A stretch of 64,000 bases of DNA from Platerodrilus igneus (GCA_036346225.1 JARFIW010000885.1:1-64000), one strand, 5' to 3'; positions 20,800-34,170 are shown, numbered from the stretch's first letter. Made by a program: numbers and translations. The notes: generated by a model not told the origin, from the sequence alone.

Positions 20800-23085
20800 T
20801 TGTAATGTATCCTGATCACGGCACCAAACTTTGTAATGTATCCTACCTGGTCGTAACTGCTACAAATCTGTATTCTAACCTACTTGCGGACGAACGAACG
20901 CCCTCTCTTGGCAATACCTGGCCTCGTGATCTAGTTGTCTAGTGGCGTGGCTAGTGACCTCTATGTTGTGTGACCAAAACTTAACCCAAATATACTGAGA
21001 TGGGATTAAGGCGGGAAGGTTTGAAATAAAACTACAATAGTTAACGACCCTACTTTAATTATTATATGATAACCTCAAAATTATGTTACCATTGATTAAA
21101 CATGAATTACAAAAGCAAAAAGTTGTTACGTTCATTTTCGTAAATAATTAGTTAGTGTATATACAATAATTTTTACCTTAAATTCCTTTGGCGTTCAACA
21201 CAAAAATTAATTCCGTTAATTAAAAATAACCCTTTTATGTATTAAAATTTGTATTGTATTTAATAATAAATATCCTATCTATGTCAGTTGATAAATCTTT
21301 GTGCTTCGTTAGAAAAATAAATATCCTTTCTAAGAATTTCGTCCCGTGGAATTTACGCCTTAATTAGATAGGCGACTTTCCAAGTATTTTAATAAATAAA
21401 TGCTGGTGTGTTTTCCCTTTTTAAAAAATTCGGTGAATTAATTTTAATAAAATTAGGGTTTTCCTGGTTTATTTCCTTGCTTTGGTGCTTTAACAAATGT
21501 AACAATTCATTTGCTGTTCGATTAGCGACCAGAAAACACGTTGTTTTGTTTCGCTCGTTTTCTTGATGCAAATTTCCGGCACGCATTATTTAGCGTGGTG
21601 AGTATATGGAGTTTATATAAAACAATACGTTTTGGCTTTATTAAATTAATTTATTGTTCGTAACTATTCTAGCTTCCTGCGGGAGGACACGTTAATCCCT
21701 TGAGCTGTCGCTTCTTCTGGGAATGCGAAGTCAAATGCGCTCTGCCCTGACGTAAAACTGCTTGTTCGCTGACGCAGACCAGCGACTGGTTCCATCCTGA
21801 AGCCAGTAACTCGAGGGTGAGTTCCTTTTTTTGTTCTTCTTTATATGTGCTTGTGACTTCGAAACCAGAACGTTCTAAGATGGCATTTCCAAACTTGATT
21901 TTTATATATAAAAATTATTGAACTATTTTGGCATTTACTGCTCTTTGGTTACTATCTTATTATTGGTTTCTAAATTTCTAATAATACACTACAATGTTTG
22001 TAAAAATAGGTTAAGTGTATATTTACGATATTCTAGAGCTGTGGTTTTTAGGGTTGCGTTTGGTTCTTTTTTTTCTTACTAATTATTGTCAGGGGTTATT
22101 ACCTAAAAATTACAGCTCGCCATTTTCATGGGTAATTTTTTTTTAAATGTTTAAGGGTTTCTAATAAAGTAATATGTAAATTGCCTACATTGACTTTTTT
22201 TGGGGTTGGGTTTGGGAGTTCTGTTTTTTTGTATATATATTTTGTTTTTAATTATATGTTCTTTCTTTTCCGTTGCATGTTTTGATCTGAGTGTGAATGA
22301 GTGAGTGTGTATATATTTTTTGTTTTATTTATTTCAGGTTCCTTTTAATTTAGCTATAGGTATAAGACCCCGCCCACTCGCCGCCTGGGCCCAGACTTAC
22401 TTACTTCTTTCTCTTTCTTTTTCTGGGTTTTTTGTATGTTACGTCAATGCACGTAGCAAAGTGCCGGACTCCCTGGGTTAACGCTGAAGAAAGAGTATCG
22501 GCAGATAAAATCTCAACAACCCTGCGCTTCTAACTGCATAAGTACACCTCTCTAAGGATGGGGTGGCAAACAAGCATCCTGTGCACTTTTAATATTACGG
22601 GATGTCAACTGTTACTCAGACATTCTACATATGAGACTGAAGAAATGTTAGTGTAGTCTAGCTAATCTTTTCTAGAAGGTAACAGAGACGGCTGAGCCAT
22701 TACTATCTACCTAAAGTTGAAGAAGGAGAATACCGGAAAGATAAGGACCTTGTCTACCAATATACCACGCCGCACGGCCATAAAATGTTAGTAAATTCAA
22801 CAAAGGCTGAAATATACACGTCTATCGTACATACCATTAACAGTTTCTAGCCCTTTTGGCAATATGGTTTACAATGGCTAAGCTACATTCTACCGTTGCA
22901 TAAACATTACTACAAATACATTCGCAAAACAAATATTTATAAATAAACAAACATGACGTTAAACATAAACATATGCTATGATAGCATCAAACAAAAGGTA
23001 CAAATAGAATCGACCATCTCCTACATAGTCATAAAGCAAACGCGTTAATTACGGGGTCATAGCAGAAGTTCGCTATAAACAAATC
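20800..23085 (+). repeat. Dispersed repeat E, copy 1, interrupted
   Basis: Two blocks (about 20,890-21,050 and 22,450-23,085) are homologous in order, on the opposite strand, to 33,300-34,170. Shared strings are AAGGCGGGAAGGTTTGAAA, CGGGATGTCARCTGTTAC and CCATCTCCTACATAGTCATAAA. The intervening 1.4 kb (21,051-22,450) is absent from copy 2, so it is an insertion here or a deletion there. No coding frame recognised. Confidence 0.65.
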
Positions 23086-25314
23086 ATAACAAAAATAAAT
23101 AGACCTCAATATTAGTTACCTATAGAATTGTAGGTTATATACGTCGGACTCTTCAAACTAACTTATGGTTAGGTTTTACAAACCTGACATGATTTATGCA
23201 GTTATAAATGCACAGCTAAAACTGAAATAAACATTTACATAATTATAACAAGTTATTAAAGCTTGAAAACAAATTAGAAAATATGCTTGTAACAAATACA
23301 TACCAAACTTCTACAGAAACAATACAAACCCAGATTCAAGCGCAAAATCTTTATATAAATGCATGGTAACAAAATATATTCAATCTAATATGCAAATGTT
23401 AGAGAATTATTCTATATGATTGCATCAGGCTAAAACGTGCTTTTAAAAATTAAACACATCATGGCATTAAATTTACAAACAAAAATATACATAACAACTT
23501 TGTGATTAATTCAATTACTATCTTAAAACACTCAGAAATAACATTAAATAATTAATCAGGCTTCGATGCAATCAGATAACTTCAAAATAATATATAATTA
23601 AAAACGCTACCTTTAATAAAACCGCCAAGTAAAACTTTTTTAACTTTCCATTTTTAAAATCTAAAATCATCTAAAGACGCAGGTTAAGACTTGTAAAAAC
23701 CGATATCGATCGCCCCTACAACGGTAAACTCTGAACTCACGGAGTGCGTTCGGAAACCTGAAAATGGTTACCGTGCTGTTCAAAAATACTCTCGAATATC
23801 GAAATATACACTATAATATTTGTAACAATTATCAATCAATGAGAATTGACTAAAAGAAATAGTACGAATCACTACAAGTTCTTATCAAGATTGTTTTATA
23901 AATATTAGACTGATCACTAAAAGGTTTACTTCCTCTTCTAAACTGTATAGATGTGCTAATATAGATCAACATGTTGGTTACAGAAATTCTTCGTAGAAGG
24001 TTTTCATTATAATTAAATAGTTTAAACTTTTAAGGTATTATCCAAGCGTTGGTTCTGTTGTACAAATATATTTTCGTGTTTGGGTGTTTAAATTTCTGAA
24101 TTGATTGTAATTCTGAAAGGCATTAGAAGACCTAGAAGGATTTCAGTGATTAGGTATTCAATCGTTTAATTTTAACCTCACGATTTAGAATAGATTAATT
24201 TTTGTATTAATTCTAAACTTCTTAATTATCCAATTATTGTTTACGTCTATAGTAATTCGATTTTAAGAATTGTTTTGATATTAGTAGATGTATATGTCAA
24301 TTTAACAGACACCTAGACATGTGCAAATGTGCTCCTGTCTCATTGTTTAAAGGTTCTTAACAGGGACGTACTGTTTCGCAGGGTTACTTACATATTTAAA
24401 TAAATGTATCGAAGTAATTCGTAGTGCTTCTAAGTCGATTTCTCATTGGTTGATTATTATTGCAAATAAAAAAAACGACTTACCGACCTTGAATGCAAAT
24501 TTCAAGTTGCTACAAACCACTAAACAGATAAGCTCGAACCATATGAGCCTCCAAAACTGAACAAACACAGCAAAACTTGTTGTCTACTTTGTTGCGGCGA
24601 CGTCTCGAATTTCGAAACCATATAATTAAAAGGGTGGAATCCACAAAGAAAAGAGATACCACATCTAATAACAGCTTAAACTACAAATTCCATTACTGTA
24701 GATCTTCATGTGTATACATTCTACACGTTACAAATTAGCTGCTTCGTATAACCATTATTAAAATATTAGCTCGTTGTTAAACCAAACCTTCTGTGTTGCG
24801 CTAAGGAAAACCAAATAAAATTAATTTTAATTATGTAAAACAGAAATTACAAACCATGATGAACTTCTTAGCTCACGGATCGATGTACTGCATATAAGGA
24901 ATAGCAAGCCTCAAGTCGCCGTTTAATATCAAATTCTCCATATTATTAGTAGGACGATCAAGGGCAGACTGGCGTAATCTGGCAACAATCCTGACCTCAA
25001 CACTTGAGTATTGAAAAACAAACAGCTGCGCATAGTCGCATTAAATTGTATTACCTTGAAGATAATTTATAGAAATTCTGAATAATATGAGCGACTTTTA
25101 ACAGGATTTTAAAATACAAAGTGAAGTATTTATAAATGAATTTATTTACTAGATAAATTGAACAAAAGAACAATAAATAGGGTATTGCAAAATTACTTTC
25201 TTTTAATTAAGTTCTAGATATACGATTCGTATTAATTTATAAAAAGAAAATTAAAATTTTGTAACACAAAAAAAAATTTATGTGTGTTTCGGCTAGAAAG
25301 GAAAAACAGAACGT
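23086..25314. other. Unassigned AT-rich DNA
   Basis: No gene, inverted repeat or known family recognised in 2.2 kb. Frames are short and random. Confidence 0.5.
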
Positions 25315-26052
25315 TACAACTTATGACTATCTAAATACTTATGTAACGTAAAGCCAGTTATGGTATCCTTTGAATGACTACATTTTGGCCAGCTGAATAA
25401 CCAATATTTATAGTTTGTCTACATAATACAGAGAGCGGATTTACTCGACAGCTGTTCTAGATCAAATTTTTAAAGGGAAGCCGCTGGTTTCCCTACAACA
25501 TAAAGGAACAAAACAAAGACAAATTAACAGAAGTGCCAAGATTAGCAGGTAATCTCCACTACATAATTTATAAAGCACTACTGCAACACAAGCACCTAAC
25601 GATACGAAAAGTCAATACACGAACGATTATCATAGCCGTTTCAACACTTGTTCTGATTGGTCGGACAACTAAATGTCCGTTCTTGAACCGGGAGGAACGA
25701 GTACTCCGCAAAATTACATAATAATAACGGACTATTTCTCTTAAATATTACTGAGAAAACCAAGGTCACGATAATATGCATAAAATATCCAAGATTCTTA
25801 AACTATTTTACACAACTATGTGAAATATTTATAAACTAATTCCCTCCCTAACATTATTATTTATGAATATAATATATTAAGCAATTTTAAACGCGTAACA
25901 AGCAGACGTTCGCTACACGCACAAATAGCAGTTTAAACGTTACATGAACTATGGGTATTAACACGTTGGCCGATTTGCTCATAAATTTTGAAATGCTCAT
26001 TCCTATTGGACTGAACAATTATTTGTAAAATTTTTTTTGGGAAACACAATAA
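25315..26052. repeat. Flank of zinc-finger duplicon, copy 2
   Basis: Homologous to 16,290-17,049 and 38,640-39,360, and lies 3' of the zinc-finger frame. Homology starts near CTATCTAAATACTTATGTAA, later than in the other two copies. Confidence 0.8.
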
Positions 26053-27433
26053 TTACATAAATGAATGTTTCTGAGCACGCGAAAGCAAATGAATTTTTAA
26101 CGTACTTTTTTTTATTGTGGCATAATCACACAAATTGCATGTGAATGGACGTTTGTTAGTATGCGACCGCAAATGTACTTGTAAATTATTTTTTTGTGAT
26201 GTGGTATAATCACACAAATTGCAAGTAAATGGACGTACGTTAGTATGCGATAAACAATGTTTTTGTAAACTACTTTTCTTTAACGTGATATAGCCACACA
26301 AATTGCATGTTACTGATCGTTCATTATGTAACCGGATATGTACTTTTAAATAACTTTTATGATATGCGGTATAATTACACAAATTGCATGCGAATGGCCG
26401 TTCGTTAGTATGCGACCGCAAATGTCTTTGTAAAGTACTTTTTAGTGATGAGGCATAATCACACAAATTGCATGCGAATGGCCGTTCGTTAGTATGCGAC
26501 CGCAAATGTCTTTGTAAAGTACTTTTTTGTGATGAGGCATAATCACACAAATTGCATGGGAATGGACGTTCGTTAGTATGCGACCGCATATGTACTAGTA
26601 AATTACGTTTTTGTGATGCGGTATAATCACAAAAATAACATGCGAATGGACGTACGTTAGTATGCGACCAAAAATGTTGTTGTAAACGAACTTTTTTTGA
26701 TGTGGTATAGCCACACAAATGGCAAGCGAATGGACGTTCATTCGTATGTGACCGAAAATGTACTTTTAAATAACATTTATGTGTTGTGCTATAATTACAC
26801 AAATTGCATGCGAATGGACAATTCATTAGTATGTGACCACAAATGTCTTTGTAAAGTACTTTTTTGTGATGTCGTATGATCACATAAATTGCATGTGAAT
26901 GGACGCTCATTAGTATGTGACCGAAAATGCACTGCTAAATAACTTTTTTGTGAAGTAGTATAAGCACACAAATTGCATGCGAATGGACGTACGTTACTAT
27001 GCGACTTAACATGTTTTTGTAAACTACTTTTTTCTGATGTGGTATAGCCACACGAATTGCATGCAAATGGACGTTCATTAGTATGTAAACGAAAATGTAC
27101 CTTCAAATGATATTTATGTGATGTGGAGTAGTTACATAAATTGCAAGCAAATGGATGTTCGTTGGTATGGGACCACAAATGTCTTTGTAAACTACTTTTT
27201 TGTGATGTAGTATAGTTACACAAATTGCATGCGAATGGCCGTTCATTAGTATGCGTCCATAAATGTCTTTGTAAAGTAATTTTTTGTAATGTGGTATAAT
27301 TACACAAATTGCATGCAAATAGACGTTCGTTTGTAAGCGATCGTAAATGTTTTTGAAAATTACGTTTTCGAGATGTGGTATAATTACACAAATTGCATGC
27401 GAACGGACCTTCGTTAGCGTGGGACTGCATCAT
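26053..27433 (-). pseudogene. C2H2 zinc-finger array, copy 2 (16 fingers, one frameshift)
   Basis: Same family as copies 1 and 3, with the start MMQSHANEGPFACN and 28-residue units linked by TNERP. The frame breaks once near 26,820, where GGACAATTCATT stands for GGACGTTCATT of the paralogues. This one-base insertion sits between fingers 7 and 8; downstream units continue in the new frame to the stop at 26,053. Other damage: finger 1 has Leu for its last His (LRSLTNERL), finger 13 lacks one linker residue (LHNERS), and finger 16 has Arg for its last His (LLSRAQKH). Compared with copy 1 it has one extra finger after finger 2 and another after finger 11. The accumulated lesions suggest relaxed constraint, so I call it a pseudogene. 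A truncated seven-finger protein is possible. Confidence 0.8.
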
Positions 27434-28092
27434 GTGCCGTATTTTTAGACAAGTGTCTAAGCTATATTAACTAGGTATCAATTATGAACGCAAATGTGCT
27501 TTGATATTATTTGTTTCATAGCAACTAAATGCGTTTTTGCATGAAAGATTCTCTATTAGTAAAATTCGCAAATTTCGCACTAAAAAATGTTATAGTTGGT
27601 TTTCTTGCGCATATGAAACCGAAAAACTATCGTGTTATTTTTGTATTATTCTTCTCTTCTTTTATATCTACCAATTTTAATATTACAAATCGGTATTATA
27701 AGAATTAGAGGGTAGTTTGAGTCCCATTAATAACAAATGGTTTTGAATTATATTGTCGGTTTAACCTACACAATCCGTAAGTGCATAGTTGGTTAAAATA
27801 CTTGTTTTGATGTCAACATAGATAAAAGAAACCGTCGTAATTCCAAGTAAATGAAACCCTGAAAAATTTACAGCTGTCTGCCAAATAAGGATTCAATTCT
27901 GTGCACTTCTGTAACGGTCTGTAAGACAATCTGTAGCTTTACAGGGTAATTGCTATACTATACACGACTGTAGCTTACAAAAACCTGTAAATGTCTTACA
28001 GATTTGGTAAATATTTATGCGTGTACTAGCGGCTGTCGTATTGTTACAGGTGATTATCCTATTTATTGTTTGTTGTATTACAAATACTAAAC
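27434..28092. repeat. Upstream flank of zinc-finger copy 2 and Harbinger left region
   Basis: 27,434-27,885 matches the upstream flanks of zinc-finger copies 1 and 3. Beyond 27,890 unrelated sequence begins, with a loose inverted repeat around CTGTAAGACA/TGTCTTACAG (27,930-28,003). It is probably the left end of the Harbinger element, but I could not define its terminal repeats. Confidence 0.6.
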
Positions 28093-29021
28093 ATGAGCAA
28101 TCAGGCAGTTGCAATATTCATTGTAATGTTACTAGAAGAGGAAAATGATAGGTGAGCAGTTGTAAAATGAATTTCTCATAATCATTTAGTTAATTCATAA
28201 CCTCTTTTAGAAATTTTCTGAGGATTCAACAGAAACGTCTGAGAGATAAAATGGATTCTTTTGATATGGATACGGCATTCGTTAAAATGTTTAGGCTTAA
28301 CCAGCAATGCACCATTGATTTAATCAATACTATACGACCACACATAAGAATTGGAAACAACAATTCAATTCCGCTTGTAACTAAAGTAGGTTTACACACC
28401 CTACTTACATTTTAAAATTGTGACATACATTTTCGATCTTTCAGGTGCTTACAATTCTGAATTTTCTAAGTGTGGGATCATTTCAAAATTTAATTGGAAC
28501 GAATGTTTAGCTGTCTGTAAGCCAAACTACTGTTAGCAGGTCAATTGCAGAAATTTGTTTGGTCATTGTCCAAGATTTACTGCCAACTTGAGTCAACTTT
28601 CCTACGGTAAATTGAAAAATTTTGGGTGAGAAACAGGAGAAAGAATATTTAAAATAACTAATTTTTTTTTAAATAAAAAGATGTCTTAGGTTTTATTTAA
28701 AATATGATTTACGAGGTGTATTAGGGGCAGTTGATGGTATACATATCTTGCTTCTCCTGTAACTGATGTAAACAATCCACATTTGTTTAGATCAATAGAA
28801 AAGGACAAACTCAATAAATGTCATGTTGGTAAAGGAAATGGGGACAGTTTTAATAATGATAACAAGGAATCACATTTTTTAAGGTATCTGATACAGGTAA
28901 TAGAATTCTAGGTTGCAATGCACTTTTTCCTGGTTCTGTGCATGACTCTGCAGTATGGCAAGTTAGTAATATAAGAAATCATCTAACTACTAGGTATGAA
29001 AATGGTGACCAATGCTGTTAT

Positions 29022-29564
29022 TGTAAAATTGCGGTGAGTTTCGAATAGCTCTGTGTTAAAGAAAAGTGGACATGTATACGACAGAGAAGTAATAATTAAC
29101 AAACAACATATAATTAAGGGTTTTAACCATATCAAACATTTACTTCAAAGCGCTCACCTGTTGTTTACGCAGCCGTGCCAACGGAAAAACGATGTAAACA
29201 AAAACGGTAGAATCTGTCCGTCTAAAAAATCTACTCTTCTCGTGGCGGGTTTGCAAAGCACATTTATGTTGATAGCGGTCTTCTAATTAATTTGTTCTAC
29301 GTAGAATATGTGAGCAGTGATGCGGCCTTCTAGTACGACAAATCGATACTCATCCTTGCTTCGTGTGTTTTCGAGTTAATACACTGTTCTTGCACATGCG
29401 GAATAACAAAGTGTATCACTCGCGGCACTTGTTGGCGCGTGCTTGAAGTAAAACATAGCAATTTTACACTACCAAATTTAAATACACCGAAGCGGACGTA
29501 AATAATCAACAAACTCAACGAAAAATAAATTTAGCTGTAAATTATATACAATATAAACGGAACA
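29022..29564 (+). repeat. Solo LTR A2 (family A)
   Basis: 543 bp, TGTAAAATTG...GGAACA, flanked by GTTAT at 29017-29021 and 29565-29569. Inserted in an exon of the Harbinger transposase. Confidence 0.95.
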
Positions 29565-29845
29565 GTTATTTAATAGGTAAAGTGATTTGATAATGATCTT
29601 AGTTTAATATGATTGCATTTCCTTTTTAGAAGATAGTGATTAACCATTAAAACCTTGGATATTTACACCATTTTTAATTCCACAAAATCGACAAGAAGCA
29701 TTCAATCAAACTTTGACATCGGCACGAAATGTTATCGTGCGGACTAATGGCATTTAAAAAAGAAGATTGTGCTGTTTGTTTAGACATCGAACGCTTATTT
29801 ATCACCTAGTCAAGGCAGTGAATATCATTTATGCATCTTGTGTAC

Positions 29846-30359
29846 TGATACGCTTCCGCGTTTCACATTATTGCGCAATCGTTAATATAACGTGATTACG
29901 CTGCAAATTGTATCAAATACCAACACGTTTAAAAGTGATATAATTCTTAATCTATAATATAAATAAAGCAATGTACTCACTTAAAACGCGGCTTGCAGTA
30001 AAATCTCAGGGCCATCTCCTTGTTTTTTTGAGTGTGGGTCGGCTACGCCATTAGTGAGTCTAAATTTAGTTGTCTATGCTCTTTGTTTGTAGGCGAGCGG
30101 CAAGGATAACTAGGTAGAGGTACGATAAGGCAAGAGATAAGGAACCTACCACCTGAAAAGAGAAGAGACAGACACGCAACACAGGTAGTTGTTTTCCGCT
30201 TCAGGCCTCGTCGTATAATGAGGTCGTGTCACACCGCGCGCACTTGCGCTATTCACTCCGCGCCTGCGCATTTTTTTGCGCAAAAGCAAATGTCCGAAAT
30301 GGCGGAAATTAACAAGTTTATTTAAAATATTCACGGAAATTTACTCACATATTTAACAA
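29846..30359. repeat. Solo LTR B1 (family B)
   Basis: 514 bp, homologous to 34,611-35,128. Flanked by TGTAC at 29841-29845 and 30360-30364. The Harbinger frame continues in phase across the insertion (…ASCV then HFQIWNV…). The edges are TGATACG and TTAACAA. Confidence 0.85.
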
Positions 30360-30579
30360 TGTACATTTCCAAATTTGGAATGTAACAGTACAGCACAATA
30401 TGGCATTAAAGGCAGGTTTAACTTTAGACCAAGTAGAAATTGAGTATTCAGTGGAAAAAACAATACTGTTAATGGTAAATAAACGTATGTGTAATTCAAA
30501 TTTTAAGATACTTATTTTAGATCTAACTGCAAATAGAAATATTTTGGAGTTGGGAAGAGAAGCAGAGCTGCATATATAA

Positions 30580-31225
30580 GACACAATTAATTATATTTTT
30601 CAATAACAAAATTACAAATTGGACTTTACAATAACCCCAAAAATCAAAGAGTATTAATATCTCATATATTAAACCTAATATTACCTATTAAAACTATTTA
30701 TAATGACTCTTTCACAATAAAAATAAAATATTTGTAATTAACTAATTATGAATAATGTGCTGGCGCGTCTTATTAATTTTAGTGGACTGTATTGCAAAAG
30801 TACAACAAAACGCGAGCTTTAATTACGAAAGTTTGTATGCATGTAAAGACAAACAGAAATGTATAAAGTCAATCACCAATATTGTCCTTGGTGTTTGGTC
30901 CTCTTCGATGTTGCTGCAATGCCCCCGGGGGAGTCGGTTAAATGCATTGTTATAAGCCCTATACTTTATGGTTTGTATAGGTTGCCTCGACACAACCGTT
31001 CCGGTACTAGGTCGGATGAAGAGTCCTCGATAAACTTAATAAAACCACTTTCGTACGCGTTTCACTATAAGAGGCGCAAGCGCACTGCACAATTTTATTC
31101 CACTATATAGTTTGAGTATTAAATAATACATAAAACATTCAATTAACTTGTATTTATTTACATAAATAAAATTTTATACATATTAATGACGGTGTTGAAA
31201 TTTTGGAACTTATACGTTATTTAAG
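30580..31225 (+). other. Interior of Harbinger region; unassigned frame
   Basis: A frame of 83 codons at 30,859-31,110 contains VKCIVISPILYGLYRLPRHN and a basic C-terminus. The product is not recognised and it may be chance. Confidence 0.3.
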
Positions 31226-31229
31226 ATTA

Positions 31230-32068
31230 AACTCTGAATGTAAGAATTGAAATTTTTTTATTTCAAAATCTAGTTTTTGTTTACGTATTTCCATATTTTC
31301 TTTTTCAATAGCAATATAAGCTTTGCTAAAATATTTAAACTGTTTGTAAAGTGTTCATACCATTAGTTTCTGTTAATTTAATTCAATTTCCTGCCAGCAT
31401 ATGCAATAGTTTAGATTTTATTCGTTTTCTACAGGCTGATGTTGATGAAGCTGGATTTTGCACATTTATAATAACAGCTTCTATTGGTTGTTCTACAGGG
31501 TTTATTGTGGTTTCTTGTTCTGCTGATGCTAACTCATACATAACAGTCTACTGTGGTTTTATACGATTACATAATTCATTTGCAGTTCATTATTTGCCAT
31601 ATTATCACCAGTTATTCGAATTCCTTCGTAAATGGTAACATGGGAATTTCCTTCCACTGTTACCATTCCCTAATTACTCAAAGCCTTTTTTTCCAGGGAG
31701 CTTAATTTTATATCTGTAACAGGACCCCCCCCCCTGTTTTAATACTATCATAACAAATTTTTCTATATTTTGTTTTTGTACGGTAGCTCCAATATGAAAA
31801 TCTCTAAAACAAAATATCACATACATATTAATAATTTATATTATGCTACAAACTTTTTTCCACTCTTCTGCCGACAATGCAGGCCCCTGTCCAGCTGCAT
31901 ATAATTACTTGCCAACTCTTCCCATTTGTTTTGCAAGTAGTTAGCTTCCAATGTTGGATTTATCGTATTCTTTTCAAAGCGTAATCATTTTCAATTGCTG
32001 TAAGGTATATTTCATGTTGTTCATCAGTGGTATTCTTTGTCTCTTTCACTTGATGTCATTAAGTGCAC
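31230..32068 (-). pseudogene. Myb/SANT-like protein of a Harbinger transposon
   Basis: Reading leftwards from about 32,050 the frame gives NTTDEQHEIYLTAIENDYAL, then NPTLEANYLQNKWEELASNY and, after a shift, GPALSAEEWKK. These are the trihelix-type DNA-binding repeats of the Myb-like partner of PIF/Harbinger transposases (also seen in zeste-like regulatory proteins). The C-terminal end, about 31,400-31,230, gives a KENMEIRKQKLDFEIKKFQF-type coiled helix typical of these proteins. Several stops and shifts lie between, so it is dead. It is convergent with the transposase at 28.1-30.6 kb, the arrangement expected of an autonomous Harbinger element. An origin in another copy cannot be excluded. 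Confidence 0.65.
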
Positions 32069-32141
32069 TGCAATAAAATTTGAATAACTTATAAAGTAAT
32101 TATTGTTAAATATTAAAATGTATTAGTTGCCAAAATAATAT

Positions 32142-32673
32142 TGTTGCGAGCTACTATTAGGCAACCCGTCAAACACACAAAAGCCGTAAAGACTGTATAT
32201 TCTCTAGGAATCGAGAATTTTATAGCAACTACTGGAGGATGAATCATCCTTTTAATTCAGGGTATAAATAAGACCGATGATGAAGTACAGAGTTAGTCTA
32301 TATCAGAATGTCGAATATGAATTACATCGTGTAAAGTTAAATAGTTGAGTAAAGTTCAAGAGTAAACATAAATGTTATATTATGTGAACGTGTTTAATGT
32401 ACATGCAGCTTATAGAATACATAAATAGACAAAAGCGTAATAAATAAATAGTTGTGTTAGTGTTGTTAATAGACCTATGGTTAAGAATTCAGTTTAAGAA
32501 GATATTAGTGCTTGTAAATAGCATTAGTGTGATAGTGCTTCATTGTTACTTAAATTAAAAACATCTATAAATAAGACATATACTGTTAATTAGACTTGTG
32601 AACAGTGAGTAATAAAGACCTTTGTTATTATTTGTTTTAAATTAGTGAAACGCGGTAGTAGTAGCCCGCTACA
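32142..32673 (+). repeat. Solo LTR F
   Basis: 532 bp with imperfect terminal repeats TGTTGCGAGCTAC...GTAGCCCGCTACA. TATAAATA at 32263-32270 and AATAAA at 32611-32616 fit plus orientation. Flanks ATAT and ATAG are an imperfect four-base duplication. Only copy in the window. Confidence 0.8.
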
Positions 32674-33299
32674 ATAGTTATGTTATATAAATATCTCATT
32701 GTAAAAGCATAGATCATGAAATGCTTTCCAAATCTACACATCTCCTATACAATAAACAATAGATGCGAATTAAAGCGTTGATTGAGATGATTTATGATTT
32801 TATTGAAGCTGTTTTATGTATAAAGTTCTGTTGTTTGGTTTAACGAAAACAAATTTTTATTTATTTATATAACCCAGAGTAAAACTACTATTTATTTATT
32901 TGAAATGATGTTTATTTAGTATTCAATACAGAGTCCGAACTTCCATTGCCTTGCACCTATTGCAGAATCAATAGTAAATGTACCATCACTGATTTTACGA
33001 ACAATTAATGGAAAATACCAACATCATCCTTTGAATAAATTAAATCAAATTATTAGGTAAGTGAATATGAACAGTATTATATTTGTATGTTATAATTGTT
33101 TGATATTTGTGATGCATTTAATATTTTTATTATGTGTAATTGTTTTACTTCAGCAAATTAATCACATTTACAACTGCACCGCTCATATCTTGGTTTAAAC
33201 GTAATTATGTTTGTTGTGTTTATCCTATTATCTAGCCGACGTTCATATATAATTAACTAGTATTTAACGTTTGTGATAATTGTTGTGATGTAATTAAAT
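32674..33299. other. Unassigned AT-rich DNA
   Basis: No recognised gene or repeat. Confidence 0.5.
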
Positions 33300-34170
33300 T
33301 GAACCTCTGATATGACCGACCATCTCGTGCCTTTCGCGTTTGAATTTATGACTATGTTGGAGATAGTCTATTCAATAATAAGCGCCTTTTAACTATGCGT
33401 AATCATACCATAAATTTATTTCAGCGATTCATGTCCTGTCAATATACTTGTAGTTGTATTCTTTTGCAAATAATAGGAAGTTGGCTAGCCTTTGTGAAGT
33501 ATTTTGTAACACGGGCTGGAAATTGTTAATGTATGTATATGGGCGCGTGTGATTTAGCCTTGATAAATATTACTAACATTTTATGTTCGTGCGGGGAGGA
33601 ACATTGGTAGTCAAGGTGCAGGTCATCTTCCTGGTGTCCCTCCTCTTCAACTTTAGCTGGGTAGTATTGGCCTAGCCGACCTCAGTACCTACCAGAAAAG
33701 GCTAGCTGGCTTACACTAACGTTTCTTCAGTTGCCATGTGTGGTATGTCCGGGTAACAGCTGACATCCCGTCAATTTCAGTGTTGGTGATTTGGGTACTT
33801 GTACGTTACCCGTCCTTGTCGAGATGTGCCAAATGCAGTTGGAAGTGCGAGGGCAGTTTAGGGTTTTTTCTGCCGTACTCTTTCCCCAATCGCCCAGGTT
33901 GAGTACTGCACTGCTTGCTTTAAATGCCATTTTTCTATGCTTTCATGCGTATGACCTATTTCTTGGTTATTCTTTTGATTAAACGTAAAGTTAGGTAAAT
34001 GCTGTAGTTTTGTTTCAAACCTTCCCGCCTTAACGCTATCTTATCTGTGTGAACTTGGGTCACATTATAACAACACAACGTAGGTGTCGTCAAGCCACTG
34101 CCACTAGATATTAGATCATGAAGTCCGATGTGCCGTTTATAGAGGGCGTTTGGGTCAGCCTTCAGGTCGG
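33300..34170 (-). repeat. Dispersed repeat E, copy 2
   Basis: Reverse complement of parts of 20,890-23,085, in order and at comparable spacing, apart from 1.4 kb missing relative to copy 1. No coding frame recognised. Confidence 0.65.

Larger units (their letters stand above)
28093..30579 (+). pseudogene. PIF/Harbinger transposase (HARBI1-like) with introns, split by two solo LTRs
   Basis: Start at 28093 (MSNQAVAIFIVMLLEEENDR). The first intron is 28152-28210 (GTGAGC...TTTTAG), the second donor is GTAGGT after ACTAAA, with the acceptor TCAG before LTILNFLSVGSFQNLIG. Later blocks are SVSQTTVSRSIAEICLVIVQ, GVLGAVDGIHI (first catalytic Asp), LFPGSVHDSAVWQVSN (second Asp), a third intron (GTAAAG...TTTTTAG) and PLKPWIFTPFLIPQNRQEAF. 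The C-terminal frame ends at 30579. HARBI1-type enzymes cut and paste at TTA/TWA sites together with a Myb-like partner; a candidate partner lies convergent at 31.2-32.1 kb. At least four stop codons and several shifts inactivate it. Solo LTR A2 (29022-29564) and solo LTR B1 (29846-30359) sit in its exons, and the reading frame continues across each once the LTR and one target copy are removed. Confidence 0.88.
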
